A DNA stretch of 47,718 nt, taken from positions 1-47,718 of the forward strand of contig JBOFCO010000174.1 in the NCBI GenBank assembly GCA_051646105.1, given 5' to 3'. The position numbers and the translations under genes are program-made. Positions 23,956 through 32,401 of this stretch are shown piece after piece. The notes under the pieces were generated by a model that worked only from the letters and a program-made list of their open reading frames with translations, had not been told where the DNA came from and searched no databases. The stretch is from JBOFCO01 sp051646105. GTDB taxonomy: Bacteria; Pseudomonadota; Alphaproteobacteria; Rhodobacterales; Rhodobacteraceae. Position 1 is the stretch's first letter, and each line of letters starts with the position of its first letter.

Positions 23956-25119
23956 ATGCCCGTCATCACCTGTATCGACGACCTGAAGCGCCTGCATCGT
24001 CGCCGGGCACCGCGGATGTTCTTTGACTATTGCGAAAGCGGGTCGTGGACTGAACAGACCTTCCGCGAGAACACCTCTGATTTCGCGCAAATCCGTCTGC
24101 GGCAGAAGGTGGCGGTGGATATGGAGGGGCGGTCGACGGCAGGAACGATGATCGGAAGCCGGGTTTCCATGCCCGTGGCGCTGGCGCCGGTCGGCATGAC
24201 CGGAATGCAATGCGCGGATGGCGAGATCAAGGCCGCCCGTGCCGCCCTGAAATTCGGCGTGCCTTACACGCTGTCCACCATGTCGATCTGTTCGCTGGAA
24301 GACGTGGCCGAGGCGACGCAGGCGCCGTTCTGGTTTCAGCTTTACGTCATGCGCGATCAGGAATTCACGGCCAATATCATCGAGCGGGCCAAAAGGGCGA
24401 ATTGTTCGGCGCTGGTCCTGACGCTTGACCTGCAAATCCTTGGCCAGCGTCACAAGGATCTGAAAAACGATCTGACCGCCCCGCCCCGGCTGACGGTAAA
24501 AAATCTGCTGAACCTTGCCACAAAACCGCATTGGGGGCTGGGGATGCTGGGCACCAAGCGGCGCACCTTCCGCAACATTGTCGGCCATGCCAAGGGCGTC
24601 GGTGATATCCGGTCGCTGATGTCGTGGACAAAGGAACAGTTCGACCCGAAGCTTGACTGGGACAAGGTGGCAGCGATCCGCGACCAGTGGGGCGGCAAGC
24701 TGATCCTGAAGGGTATCCTCGATGCCGATGACGCGCGCCGCGCGTCAGAGTTCGGCGCGGATGCGATCATCGTGTCGAACCACGGGGGGCGTCAACTGGA
24801 TGGCGCGCTGTCTTCAATCCGCATGTTGCCACAGATAGTGGAGGCGGTTGCGGGCCGGTCCGAGGTCTGGCTGGACAGCGGCATCCGGTCGGGACAGGAC
24901 ATCATCAAGGCGCTGGCCCTGGGCGCACAGGGAACGATGATCGGGCGCAGCTATATCTATGGCCTCGGTGCAATGGGAGAGGCCGGGGTAACCACGGCGC
25001 TGGATATCCTGCAACGCGAGATGGACACCACGATGGCGCTGATGGGCGAAAAGCGCGTCGCCGACCTGCGCCGGGAAAACCTGCTGGTGCCGAAAGGGTT
25101 CTTCGACACCTACGCCTGA
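23956..25119 (+). CDS. lldD: FMN-dependent L-lactate dehydrogenase / alpha-hydroxy-acid oxidase
   Basis: A 387-residue TIM-barrel flavoenzyme oxidising L-lactate or a related 2-hydroxy acid and feeding electrons to the respiratory chain. Visible: MFFDYCESGSWTE, ALAPVGMTGMQCADGE, LSTMSICSLEDVAEAT, FWFQLYVMRDQEF, TLDLQILGQRHKDL, LILKGILDADDA, and the signature SNHGGRQLDGA with the catalytic His, then WLDSGIRSGQDIIKALALGAQG that grips FMN. Full length. It stands alone between the EF-G paralogue and the convergent MFS gene (7 bp between stops). Glycolate or mandelate specificity is not excluded. Confidence 0.92.
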   Translation: MPVITCIDDLKRLHRRRAPRMFFDYCESGSWTEQTFRENTSDFAQIRLRQKVAVDMEGRSTAGTMIGSRVSMPVALAPVGMTGMQCADGEIKAARAALKFGVPYTLSTMSICSLEDVAEATQAPFWFQLYVMRDQEFTANIIERAKRANCSALVLTLDLQILGQRHKDLKNDLTAPPRLTVKNLLNLATKPHWGLGMLGTKRRTFRNIVGHAKGVGDIRSLMSWTKEQFDPKLDWDKVAAIRDQWGGKLILKGILDADDARRASEFGADAIIVSNHGGRQLDGALSSIRMLPQIVEAVAGRSEVWLDSGIRSGQDIIKALALGAQGTMIGRSYIYGLGAMGEAGVTTALDILQREMDTTMALMGEKRVADLRRENLLVPKGFFDTYA

Positions 25120-25126
25120 TACCCGT

Positions 25127-26275
25127 TCAGCCGCCGCGCCGCTGCATGGCGCGCACCGCCGGGATAATTGCGGCCATGACCAGTGCCATGACCGCGAAAG
25201 CCACGCGTAGGCTGGTCAGTTCCGAGATCAGCCCGATCAAGGTTGGCCCGATGAAAAAGCCGGTGAAACCCAGCATCCACGCCCGCGAAATGGCAAAGCC
25301 GCGCTGGTCGGCGGGGACAAGCCGCCCCAGGATGGAATTCGCCGACGGCACAACGACGGCAACGCCAAGGCCCAGCAGCCCCACCCCCAGCATGACGACG
25401 GCCTGCGACGGGGCGACGGCAATCACCAGCGCGCCGATAACGCCAAGCACGGCCGACAGCATCACCAGTTTCGCCTCGCCCAGGCGGCTTGCCGCGAACT
25501 GGCCGCACATCCGCCCGATACCCATGGTCAGCCCCAGCATCATCGGACCCAGACCGCCTTCGCCATGCGCGCCGCCAAGGGTGCGCTCGATATGCAGTGC
25601 CGACCATACCTCGGCCGCGTTCTCACATACGAAGGCCGCGAACAGGATCGCCGCCGCGGGCAGGATGACCGGCCAGAGCGAGGCAGAATGCCTTTCGCCG
25701 GATACTGCCGCAGGCGCGGCCTGCCATCCGCGTCCCTCTGCCATCAGCACAACATGGGCAAGCACGGCCAAGACCACCACCGGCGCAATATCGGAAGGGC
25801 CGTAGCCCGCCTGCCGCGCAAGGCTGGTGGCCCAGGCGGAAGCGGCGAAGGCAAACGAAAACATGGCGTGATTCAGGTTCATCAGATGCAGGCCATGGCG
25901 TTCCTCCAGCACCGAGATGCGGACATTCGCGCTGATATCCAGCAGCGAAACGCTGGCCCCCATGCCGAACAGCGCGATGGCAAGACCGGCAGTGCCGGAT
26001 GGAAGGATCGGATAGAAAGCCGCAATGGCAAGCAACACAGCCGCGACCGGCAGAACCGGACGACCGACAAGCTGGATAACACGGGGTGCCATGTACATGG
26101 CGCACATGCCCCCCAGCGCCGACATGATCATCACCATGCCCCAGGTGGAATCATCCGCACCAATTCCGGCCTTCAGGTCGGGCACATAGGCGGCAAAACC
26201 GCCCCAGAACACACCCACCGCCGAAAGCGCCGCAGCCGGCGCACGCGAAATGCTGATTTCCCGCACAAAAGACAC
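25127..26275 (-). CDS. MFS transporter
   Basis: A 382-residue integral membrane protein with about twelve hydrophobic helices and the major facilitator layout: an N-terminal half, a cytoplasmic break around EGRGWQAAPAAVSGERHS (about 180-197), then a second half. GRMCGQFAASRLGEAKLVML and GLGVAVVVPSANSILGRLVPADQRGFAIS are conserved loop 8-9 and helix 10 features. The start is GTG 26275 with only a weak Shine-Dalgarno; a second GTG three codons on is possible. Substrate cannot be inferred; it may relate to lactate or sugar handling next door, but the genes are convergent, not co-transcribed. Confidence 0.88.
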   Translation of the reverse strand: MSFVREISISRAPAAALSAVGVFWGGFAAYVPDLKAGIGADDSTWGMVMIMSALGGMCAMYMAPRVIQLVGRPVLPVAAVLLAIAAFYPILPSGTAGLAIALFGMGASVSLLDISANVRISVLEERHGLHLMNLNHAMFSFAFAASAWATSLARQAGYGPSDIAPVVVLAVLAHVVLMAEGRGWQAAPAAVSGERHSASLWPVILPAAAILFAAFVCENAAEVWSALHIERTLGGAHGEGGLGPMMLGLTMGIGRMCGQFAASRLGEAKLVMLSAVLGVIGALVIAVAPSQAVVMLGVGLLGLGVAVVVPSANSILGRLVPADQRGFAISRAWMLGFTGFFIGPTLIGLISELTSLRVAFAVMALVMAAIIPAVRAMQRRGG

Positions 26276-26442
26276 TTTGCCCGACCTCGAAGAAGTTTCG
26301 TTTTGGCCGGGCTATCATGGCCTTGGTGCCGCTAACAGTCACGAATGATGACCATCTGTCACGACCGGAAACTCTTCGACCGGCCATCCTTTCCGAATCC
26401 GCTTCCCATCGGGATCGATCCCCGCTATAGGGCACCGCTCAT

Positions 26443-26473
26443 GGGCATGCACCCTTGGAGGATGCCCCTTTTT
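26443..26473 (+). promoter_or_regulatory. Hairpin plus U-run in the rplY leader
   Basis: GGGCAT (26443-26448) pairs with ATGCCC (26462-26467) and is followed by CTTTTT, 15 nt before the rplY start codon. It resembles a small terminator or attenuator just ahead of the ribosome site (GGAG). A 12-bp palindrome GGGATCGATCCC lies at 26411-26422. Control of L25 synthesis through this leader is a guess. Confidence 0.4.
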
Positions 26474-26488
26474 GATGGAGAAGAACCA

Positions 26489-27091
26489 ATGGCTGGACAG
26501 ATCCCGGATCTGGTAGCCGCGGTACGGACGGGGACAGGCAAGGGGGCCGCCCGTCAATCTCGCCGCGCAGGCAACGTACCCGGCATCGTTTATGGCGACG
26601 GTAAAGCGCCCTTAGCGATCAACCTCGAATATTATTCCTTGCTGAAGCGTCTGAAAGCTGGCCGCTTCAAGCAGATGCTGTTCAACCTGAAGGTCGAAGG
26701 TCAGGAAGACGTGCATGTGATCTGCCGCAACGTCCAGCGTGATGTTGTCAAGGATCAGCCGACCCATGTCGATTTCATGCGCATCCACGATGAAAGCCGC
26801 ATCAACCTGTTCATCCACGTGACCTTTGAAAATCACGAGGCCAGCCCTGGGCTGAAGCGTGGCGGCACACTGACCATCGTACGCCCGGAAGTGGAACTGG
26901 AAGTGGTCGCGGGCGACATTCCCGATCACATCACCGTGGACCTGACCGGCAAACAGATCGGTGACGTGATCCACATCGGCGATGTGGCACTGCCGGGCGG
27001 CGCGAAGCCGACAATCGACCGCAACTTCGTGATCGCCAATATTGCCGCGCCCTCGGGCCTGCAGTCGGAAGAAAACGCCGAAGCCGAGTGA
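26489..27091 (+). CDS. rplY: 50S ribosomal protein L25 (CTC-type, with C-terminal domain)
   Basis: A 200-residue general-stress/CTC form of L25 that binds 5S rRNA. The N-terminal L25 domain has GKGAARQSRRAGNVPGIVYGD (11-31 region) and the C-terminal TL5/CTC domain spans about 100-185 (RGGTLTIVRPEVELEVVAGDIPDHITVDLTGKQIGDVIHI, seen in two parts around the P-E-V-E-L-E motif). It ends in an acidic tail SEENAEAE. GGAGAAG precedes the ATG at 26489. It is followed by a strong terminator and then pth, the same rplY-pth order seen in many bacteria. It has a possible leader hairpin. Confidence 0.96.
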   Translation: MAGQIPDLVAAVRTGTGKGAARQSRRAGNVPGIVYGDGKAPLAINLEYYSLLKRLKAGRFKQMLFNLKVEGQEDVHVICRNVQRDVVKDQPTHVDFMRIHDESRINLFIHVTFENHEASPGLKRGGTLTIVRPEVELEVVAGDIPDHITVDLTGKQIGDVIHIGDVALPGGAKPTIDRNFVIANIAAPSGLQSEENAEAE

Positions 27092-27113
27092 TCGGAAACG
27101 GGTTCAGATCAGG

Positions 27114-27139
27114 CGGGGGGCTTCGCGGCCCCCCGTTTT
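27114..27139 (+). terminator. Rho-independent terminator after rplY
   Basis: CGGGGGGC (27114-27121) pairs with GCCCCCCG (27128-27135), loop TTCGCG, followed by TTTT. Strong. It separates rplY from pth, so pth probably has its own promoter or depends on read-through. Confidence 0.85.
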
Positions 27140-27214
27140 CGTTTGCGGACCGATGCGCGCGTTGAACCGCCCCGCCATGCCCGCTATGTGAAAGGGGAAC
27201 GGGGGGCGCGCATC

Positions 27215-27931
27215 ATGAAACTGTTCGTCGGTCTGGGCAATCCCGGTGCGAAATATGCAGGCAACCGTCACAACATCGGCTTCATGGCCGTTGACCGGAT
27301 CGCGGCCGACCACGGTTTTTCCGGGTGGAAGCGCGCGTTTCAGGGGCAGGTTTCAGAGGGGCGGCTTGGCGCAGAAAAGGTTCTGCTGCTGAAACCCGAA
27401 ACCTTCATGAACCTGTCCGGCCAGGCGGTGCAGGCTGCTGTTGCCTTTCACAAGCTTCCCCTGGCCGACATCACCGTTTTTCACGACGAACTGGATCTTG
27501 CCCCCGGCAAGCTGCGGGTAAAACAGGGCGGCGGCCATGCCGGGCATAACGGCCTGCGCTCGATCCATGCCCATCTGGGCGAGGCTTATGGCCGCGTTCG
27601 GTTGGGCATCGGCCATCCCGGCCACAAGGATGCCGTGGCTGCTTACGTGCTGCATGATTTCGCGAAGGCAGATATGGAGTGGCTGGATGATATGCTGCGG
27701 GGCATTTCCGACGGGGCAGAAGCGCTGGCGGCTGGCGACAATGCGCGGTTCATGAATGCGGTCGCCCTGCGCACCGCGCCGCCGAGATCGTCGACAGGCG
27801 GGCAAAGGCCGGAACCGCCCGCAGAGGTAAAAGTCGTGGCGAAGGCGGATGCAAAGACCGGGACCGCACCATTGGCAGAAGCGGATCCCCCGAAAAGTGC
27901 CCTGCAACGGCTGGTGGATCGGTTCCGGTGA
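27215..27931 (+). CDS. pth: Peptidyl-tRNA hydrolase
   Basis: A 238-residue enzyme releasing tRNA from prematurely freed peptidyl-tRNA. Standard marks: LFVGLGNPGAKYAGNRHNIGF with the catalytic His near residue 21, LLKPETFMNLSG, HDELDLAPGKLRVKQGGGHAGHNGLRSI (D-E-L-D and G-G-H-A-G-H-N-G), and RLGIGHPG. The core ends near residue 188; then comes an extra tail of about 45 residues rich in Pro, Ala, Lys and Glu (PPAEVKVVAKADAKTG) ending SALQRLVDRFR, a basic extension common in this order. The ATG at 27215 follows a purine stretch. It overlaps the DUF2332 gene by GTGA. Confidence 0.95.
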   Translation: MKLFVGLGNPGAKYAGNRHNIGFMAVDRIAADHGFSGWKRAFQGQVSEGRLGAEKVLLLKPETFMNLSGQAVQAAVAFHKLPLADITVFHDELDLAPGKLRVKQGGGHAGHNGLRSIHAHLGEAYGRVRLGIGHPGHKDAVAAYVLHDFAKADMEWLDDMLRGISDGAEALAAGDNARFMNAVALRTAPPRSSTGGQRPEPPAEVKVVAKADAKTGTAPLAEADPPKSALQRLVDRFR

Positions 27932-28971
27932 ACTGGCGTGACGCTTTCGATGCGCAGGCGGCTGCCTGCCGCGAACTTGGTTCACCCTTCACCGCGCGGT
28001 TGCTTGCGGGTCTTGCGGGTCAGGGCCTGCCGGACGGCGCTGTGAAGCGACGGATCGAAAGTTGGCCGGGTGTTATCGACGCGACTGGCGATGCGATCGC
28101 GTTGCGGCTGGCAGGCGCGTTGCACGCATTGGTTCTGGAACGCCACGATGCCGTGCTGTCGGCCATCTATCCGCCTGCCAAAACCTCCGACCATATGCTG
28201 CTGACCGCCGTCATGAATGCCATAATCCGGCATGAGGCACTGCTGATGCAATGGATGGATCGTCCCCCGCAGACCAACGAAGTGGCCCGATCCGCCGCGC
28301 TGATCCCGGCGGCTCATTTTCTGGCAGCGCGTTTCCGTCTGCCGCTGGTCGTGTCGGAACTGGGGGCAAGCGCAGGCCTGAACCTGAATTTCGACCGTTA
28401 CGTGCTGGAGGTAGCGGGAGAACTGCTTGGTCCCCACGATCCCGCCCTTGCCTTGCGGCCAGAATGGCGTGGACAGCAACCAGAGATTTGCGCCCCCGTC
28501 ATCGCTTCTCGTGCCGGCGTGGACCTTTCGCCACTGGATGCGCGGCAGGACGGTCTGCGTCTCTGTGCCTACGTCTGGCCCGATCAGTTCGAACGGCACG
28601 CCCGTCTGCGGGCCGCGCTGGATGAGGCAGTGCGAAATCCGCCTGTCGTTGCCAAGGGGGACGCCATTGTCTGGCTGGAAGACAGACTTGCGAAGCCGAT
28701 GCCGGGACGGCTACACATGGTCTTTCATACCGTCGCGTGGCAGTATTTCCCCGAGCCATCCAGAAAAGCCGGCGAAGCCCTGATCGCGCAGGCCGGTGCG
28801 CGTGCAACACCGGATGCGCCCCTTGCACGCCTGTCGATGGAATCCGATGGCCAATCCCCCGGGGCGGGATTGCGCTTGACTATCTATCCGCAGGGGCAAA
28901 CGCTTCGTCTTGGGCGTGCCGATTTCCATGGCCGCTGGATCGACTGGCAGCCACGACAGGAATCGGACTGA
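27928..28971 (+). CDS. DUF2332 family protein
   Basis: A 347-residue protein of unknown function that resembles a methyltransferase fold. Most telling is NEVARSAALIPAAHFLAARF (about 113-132) followed by LPLVVSELGASAGLNLNFDRY, a glycine loop E-L-G-A-S-A-G-L-N that looks like SAM motif I. PEWRGQQPEICAPVIASRAGVDLSPLD and WPDQFERHARLRAAL are further family blocks. The start is GTG 27928 inside the pth stop. Its stop overlaps the next start. The coupled order pth-DUF2332-DUF2237 suggests a shared transcript, but not a shared task. Confidence 0.88.
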   Translation: MNWRDAFDAQAAACRELGSPFTARLLAGLAGQGLPDGAVKRRIESWPGVIDATGDAIALRLAGALHALVLERHDAVLSAIYPPAKTSDHMLLTAVMNAIIRHEALLMQWMDRPPQTNEVARSAALIPAAHFLAARFRLPLVVSELGASAGLNLNFDRYVLEVAGELLGPHDPALALRPEWRGQQPEICAPVIASRAGVDLSPLDARQDGLRLCAYVWPDQFERHARLRAALDEAVRNPPVVAKGDAIVWLEDRLAKPMPGRLHMVFHTVAWQYFPEPSRKAGEALIAQAGARATPDAPLARLSMESDGQSPGAGLRLTIYPQGQTLRLGRADFHGRWIDWQPRQESD

Positions 28972-29342
28972 TGGAAAAGGATGCAGCGATCAATGTTCTG
29001 GGTGGTGTGCTGGAGCCATGTTCCACTTCTCCGCTCACTGGCTTTTTTCGCGACGGTCACTGCAACACCTGCGCCGAGGACACCGGGCGGCATACCGTCT
29101 GCGCGGTGATGACGGCGGAGTTTCTGGCGCTGTCGAAATATCTGGGCAACGACCTGTCCTCTCCGCGCCCGGAATACCGCTTTCCCGGCCTGAAACCGGG
29201 TGACCGCTGGTGCCTGTGTGCCCTGCGCTTCCTTCAGGCGCATGAGGAGGGCGCGGCACCGCAGGTGCATCTGGCCGCGACGCATCGGCGTACGCTGGAT
29301 GTGGTGCCGCTGGAAATCCTGAACGCCCATTCCGCGGATTGA
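28971..29342 (+). CDS. DUF2237 family protein
   Basis: A 123-residue protein. NVLGGVLEPCSTSPLTGFFRDGHCNTCAEDTGRHTVCAVMT (its Cys at 17, 31, 34 and 44) and the downstream FPGLKPGDRWCLCALRF are the known conserved blocks of DUF2237. The set of Cys and His suggests metal or redox chemistry, but no function is established. ATG 28971 shares a base with the DUF2332 stop. It converges with the Asp-rich gene 117 bp away; that gap shows no clear terminator. Confidence 0.88.
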   Translation: MEKDAAINVLGGVLEPCSTSPLTGFFRDGHCNTCAEDTGRHTVCAVMTAEFLALSKYLGNDLSSPRPEYRFPGLKPGDRWCLCALRFLQAHEEGAAPQVHLAATHRRTLDVVPLEILNAHSAD

Positions 29343-29459
29343 TCCGACAGGGTCAGGTCAGGGGCCGACTCCGGCCAAACAGCCATGACATTGCATACCC
29401 CCTGCGCATCCGCATGACGCGCAGGTAAGCATGTCCCTCAGATAACACCGCACGGCGCT

Positions 29460-29927
29460 TCAGTTGTCGTCGTCGTCACCGCTGTCGTCACCGCTGTCGT
29501 CGTCGCTGTCATCATCGTCGTCGTTATCGTCGTCGCTGTCATGGTCATCGTCACTGTCGTCGTCATTATCATCATCTTCATCGTCACTGTCGTCGTCCGA
29601 ACCTTCATCATCGCTGCTGCTGGACTTTACCCGGACGAAATCCCGGTTCTGACTGTCGATTTCGACGCCCGGGCGCAAGTCATCGCCAGAGTCGACCGTT
29701 TCGGTTTCACTCTTCAGCACGGAACCCGTGCCGGAGTCATAGATGACTTCAAGCTTTTCCGTCCCACGGATCGCCTCGACCTTGGTCTGGGTCGGGCCGG
29801 TCTTTACCTCGATCCGGGTGTAGCCCATCGCCTGATAGTCGGCGACAAGTGCATCGGTGTTGATCTTTGCAAGGCCCATGGTGGCCGTAAGAATAAGTGC
29901 TGTGCTCAGGACAAGTGTGCGTTTCAT
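29460..29927 (-). CDS. Secreted PepSY-like protein with Asp/Ser-rich tail
   Basis: A 155-residue exported protein. Signal peptide MKRTLVLSTALILTATMGLA; mature chain starts KINTDALVADYQ. Residues about 22-70 look like a small PepSY domain (MGYTRIEVKTGPTQTKVEAIRG, then KLEVIYDSGTGSVLKSE). From about 102 to the end the chain is nearly all Asp with Ser, Glu, Asn and Gly: blocks such as DDDSDDEDDDNDDD. The DNA there (29463-29624) is a degenerate run of GAC/GAT and AGC/AGT codons. The tail should bind Ca2+ or other cations. The Met at 29927 is preferred for the signal peptide. Role unknown. It is convergent with the DUF2237 gene and 145 bp after trpB. Confidence 0.85.
   Translation of the reverse strand: MKRTLVLSTALILTATMGLAKINTDALVADYQAMGYTRIEVKTGPTQTKVEAIRGTEKLEVIYDSGTGSVLKSETETVDSGDDLRPGVEIDSQNRDFVRVKSSSSDDEGSDDDSDDEDDDNDDDSDDDHDSDDDNDDDDDSDDDSGDDSGDDDDN
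29463..29624 (-). repeat. Low-complexity Asp/Ser codon tract
   Basis: About 160 bp made almost wholly of GAC, GAT and Ser codons (on the plus strand a GTC/ATC run). Such tracts vary in length by slippage. It is the coding DNA of the acidic tail described for the PepSY-like gene. Confidence 0.8.
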
Positions 29928-30072
29928 CCGTTCCTCCGTTGACGGGCGCCGGGGTGGCGACCGGATAAGGAACGGAAAGCACGGCAATACTAAGGCGGCC
30001 CATAGCACAGGTGCTTATGTGCGGAATTTCGGCATTCCCGCTGATGGCTTGCACAGCCGTGTGGGGCGCCGC

Positions 30073-31299
30073 TTACACCTTCATGTCAAAGCCAAGGTGT
30101 TTGGCCACCGTGAAGATATCCTTGTCCCCACGTCCACACATGTTCATGACGATCAGGTGATCCTTGGGCAGTTCCGGCGCGATCTTCATGACATGGGCCA
30201 GCGCGTGGCTGGGTTCCAGTGCAGGGATGATCCCTTCGAGTTGACAGCAAAGCTGGAACGCCCCCAGGGCCTCGACATCCGTGATCGCCACATATTCGGC
30301 GCGACCGGTTTCGTGCAGCCAGGAATGTTCCGGACCAATGCCGGGATAGTCGAGGCCTGCAGAGATGGAGAAACCTTCCTGGATCTGGCCATCTTCGTCC
30401 TGAAGCAGATAGGTGCGGTTGCCGTGCAGCACGCCGGGCCGCCCGCCCGTCAGACTGGCACAATGCTGCATCCGGTCATCCACGCCCTTGCCGCCCGCTT
30501 CCACGCCGATAATCCGCACCGAGCGGTCATCAAGGAACGGATAGAACAGCCCCATCGCATTCGACCCGCCGCCGATGGCCGCGATGATCGTATCGGGCAG
30601 ACGACCCTCAGCCTCCTGCAATTGCTCCTTTGCTTCCTTGCCGATGATCGACTGGAAATCGCGCACCATCGCCGGATAGGGATGCGGGCCGGCCACGGTG
30701 CCAATGCAATAGAAGGTGTCGCGCACATTCGTCACCCAGTCACGCAGGGCATCGTTCATTGCATCCTTAAGCGTTCCACGACCGCTGGTCACGGGGATGA
30801 CTTCCGCCCCCAGCAGCCGCATGCGGAACACATTCGGCGCCTGCCGCTCCACATCATGCGCGCCCATGTAGACCACGCATTTCAGCCCGAACTTGGCGCA
30901 GACGGTCGCGGTGGCCACGCCATGCTGCCCCGCGCCCGTTTCGGCGATGATGCGGGTCTTGCCCATGCGGCGGGCCAGGATGATCTGGCCCAGCACATTG
31001 TTGATCTTGTGCGCGCCGGTGTGGTTCAGTTCATCCCGCTTCATGTAAACCTTGGCACCGCCCAGATGTTCGGTCAGCCGTTCGGCGTGATACAGAGGGC
31101 TGGGACGGCCCACGTAATGCTTCCAGAGAAAATTCATCTCTGCCCAGAAGCTGGCATCAGTCTTGGCACGCTCATACTGCGCCTCAAGCTCCAGGATCAG
31201 CGGCATCAGCGTTTCGGAAACGAACCGACCGCCAAAGATGCCAAAGCGGCCCTGTTCGTCGGGACCAGTCTTGTAGCTGTTGATCAGGTCGTCGGGCAT
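30073..31299 (-). CDS. trpB: Tryptophan synthase beta subunit
   Basis: A 408-residue PLP enzyme joining indole and serine to tryptophan. Seen: GRFGIFGGRFVSETLMPL, NHTGAHKINNVLGQ with the Schiff-base Lys98, AETGAGQHGVATATVCAKFGL, GGGSNAMGLFYPF binding the phosphate, and the final GRGDKD. Length is normal. Start Met at 31299 (MPDDLINSY) has GGAAGGGGAAG upstream; a longer frame upstream is not conserved. Unlike trpA in this window, trpB appears intact. It sits 82 bp downstream of the sulfotransferase-like gene that separates it from trpF, in the same direction. Confidence 0.97.
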   Translation of the reverse strand: MPDDLINSYKTGPDEQGRFGIFGGRFVSETLMPLILELEAQYERAKTDASFWAEMNFLWKHYVGRPSPLYHAERLTEHLGGAKVYMKRDELNHTGAHKINNVLGQIILARRMGKTRIIAETGAGQHGVATATVCAKFGLKCVVYMGAHDVERQAPNVFRMRLLGAEVIPVTSGRGTLKDAMNDALRDWVTNVRDTFYCIGTVAGPHPYPAMVRDFQSIIGKEAKEQLQEAEGRLPDTIIAAIGGGSNAMGLFYPFLDDRSVRIIGVEAGGKGVDDRMQHCASLTGGRPGVLHGNRTYLLQDEDGQIQEGFSISAGLDYPGIGPEHSWLHETGRAEYVAITDVEALGAFQLCCQLEGIIPALEPSHALAHVMKIAPELPKDHLIVMNMCGRGDKDIFTVAKHLGFDMKV

Positions 31300-31381
31300 C
31301 GTTTGCTTCCCCTTCCGGCGCAAGGTCCAGAGCCTATAGCCTACTGTCCCGGCACCACACAAGGAATGCCGCAGCGCATCA

Positions 31382-32401
31382 TTATTGCAGCCCCCGCCCG
31401 CGAAGCACCCGGCTTAGCGCCCTGACACGTTTGGATATGGGCATTGTTGCTTCGACCCACTGCCGGAACGACGGTTCAAGTGTCGCAGCAAAATCCAGTA
31501 TCTGCGGTTCCGATTCAAAAATGATCGCACCTTTTACCGGCCTGGCCTCCGGCAGGCTTCCGCCAAGGCGTGCCTCTATCCAGCCGATATCGCCGTTATT
31601 TTCCGCGATGATCCGTGAACGGCTGATCGTATCAAGATCAAGCGGAGTTGAGCCGAAATCTGTCACCGCCAGATTTTCCCTCATCATGCGCAGCCGCCCG
31701 CCAAACGGAAGACGATCGTATGCCGGCCGTTGATGATTCTGAAGGAACCGGATGGCGCAGGCTTCTGCGCTAAGACTTTCATTCGCACGATGCTCATCTG
31801 CATGCGAAACGGTTATGCCGACGCGGCGTGCGAAATCGGCAATCACGCTGCCTTTTGGGAAAGTTTTGGGATCGAAGGCAACAAAGGTCATGCCTTCGTC
31901 GCCAAAGGTGTCGTGCCATGGCGCAAGCCGCGCGCGATAATTCGGATAGAACAGCGCAATATCGAATGTTGTGAGACCATTCTTTATCTGTTCCTGCATG
32001 ACACTGCGCATCATCGAACCCGGCTCCCGGACATAGACGACGGCATGCAGCCTGTCGAAATGCGGTTCCAGAAAACTGCGCAGCGCAGAAATTTCCGCCT
32101 GCCCGAATTGCGCAGACATCTCTTCGCCCGATATGATCAGGTTCTTACGGTGCGCCGTGATCTGCGCCAGCATCTTTGCGCGGATCCCGGCGGCAAGCAC
32201 GTCGGGGCTTGCCGATTTCGGCAACTGCCGCATCAGAATCGTTCCGCGACGCTCGGAAAACGCCGTGAATATCTCGGCACTATGATTTGTCAGCGCCAGC
32301 TTCAGATAGGTGGTGGCTCCATCATCATAGCCGTCAAGCGCCGTCTGGATCGCGGTAGAACCGGTTTTGTGCATGCCGATGTGAAGATAACAGACACGCA
32401 T
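31382..32401 (-). CDS. Sulfotransferase-family protein
   Basis: A 339-residue protein whose start LHIGMHKTGSTAIQTAL (residues 6-22) contains the 5'-phosphosulfate (PAPS) loop K-T-G-S-T. A 3'-phosphate-binding-like region VVYVREPGSMMRSVMQEQIKNG follows near residue 120-141 (Arg and Ser in R-E-P-x-x-x-x-x-S form). Length and layout fit the sulfotransferases common in marine Rhodobacterales; the acceptor could be a polysaccharide or lipid and is unknown. The ATG overlaps the trpF stop (ATGA). It is thus inserted into the trpF-trpB unit, out of keeping with tryptophan synthesis. Confidence 0.82.
   Translation of the reverse strand: MRVCYLHIGMHKTGSTAIQTALDGYDDGATTYLKLALTNHSAEIFTAFSERRGTILMRQLPKSASPDVLAAGIRAKMLAQITAHRKNLIISGEEMSAQFGQAEISALRSFLEPHFDRLHAVVYVREPGSMMRSVMQEQIKNGLTTFDIALFYPNYRARLAPWHDTFGDEGMTFVAFDPKTFPKGSVIADFARRVGITVSHADEHRANESLSAEACAIRFLQNHQRPAYDRLPFGGRLRMMRENLAVTDFGSTPLDLDTISRSRIIAENNGDIGWIEARLGGSLPEARPVKGAIIFESEPQILDFAATLEPSFRQWVEATMPISKRVRALSRVLRGRGLQ

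Noticed and set aside
29464..29652. Plus-strand Ser/Leu repeat frame
   Set aside because: Simply the complement of the Asp/Ser codon tract of the minus-strand gene.
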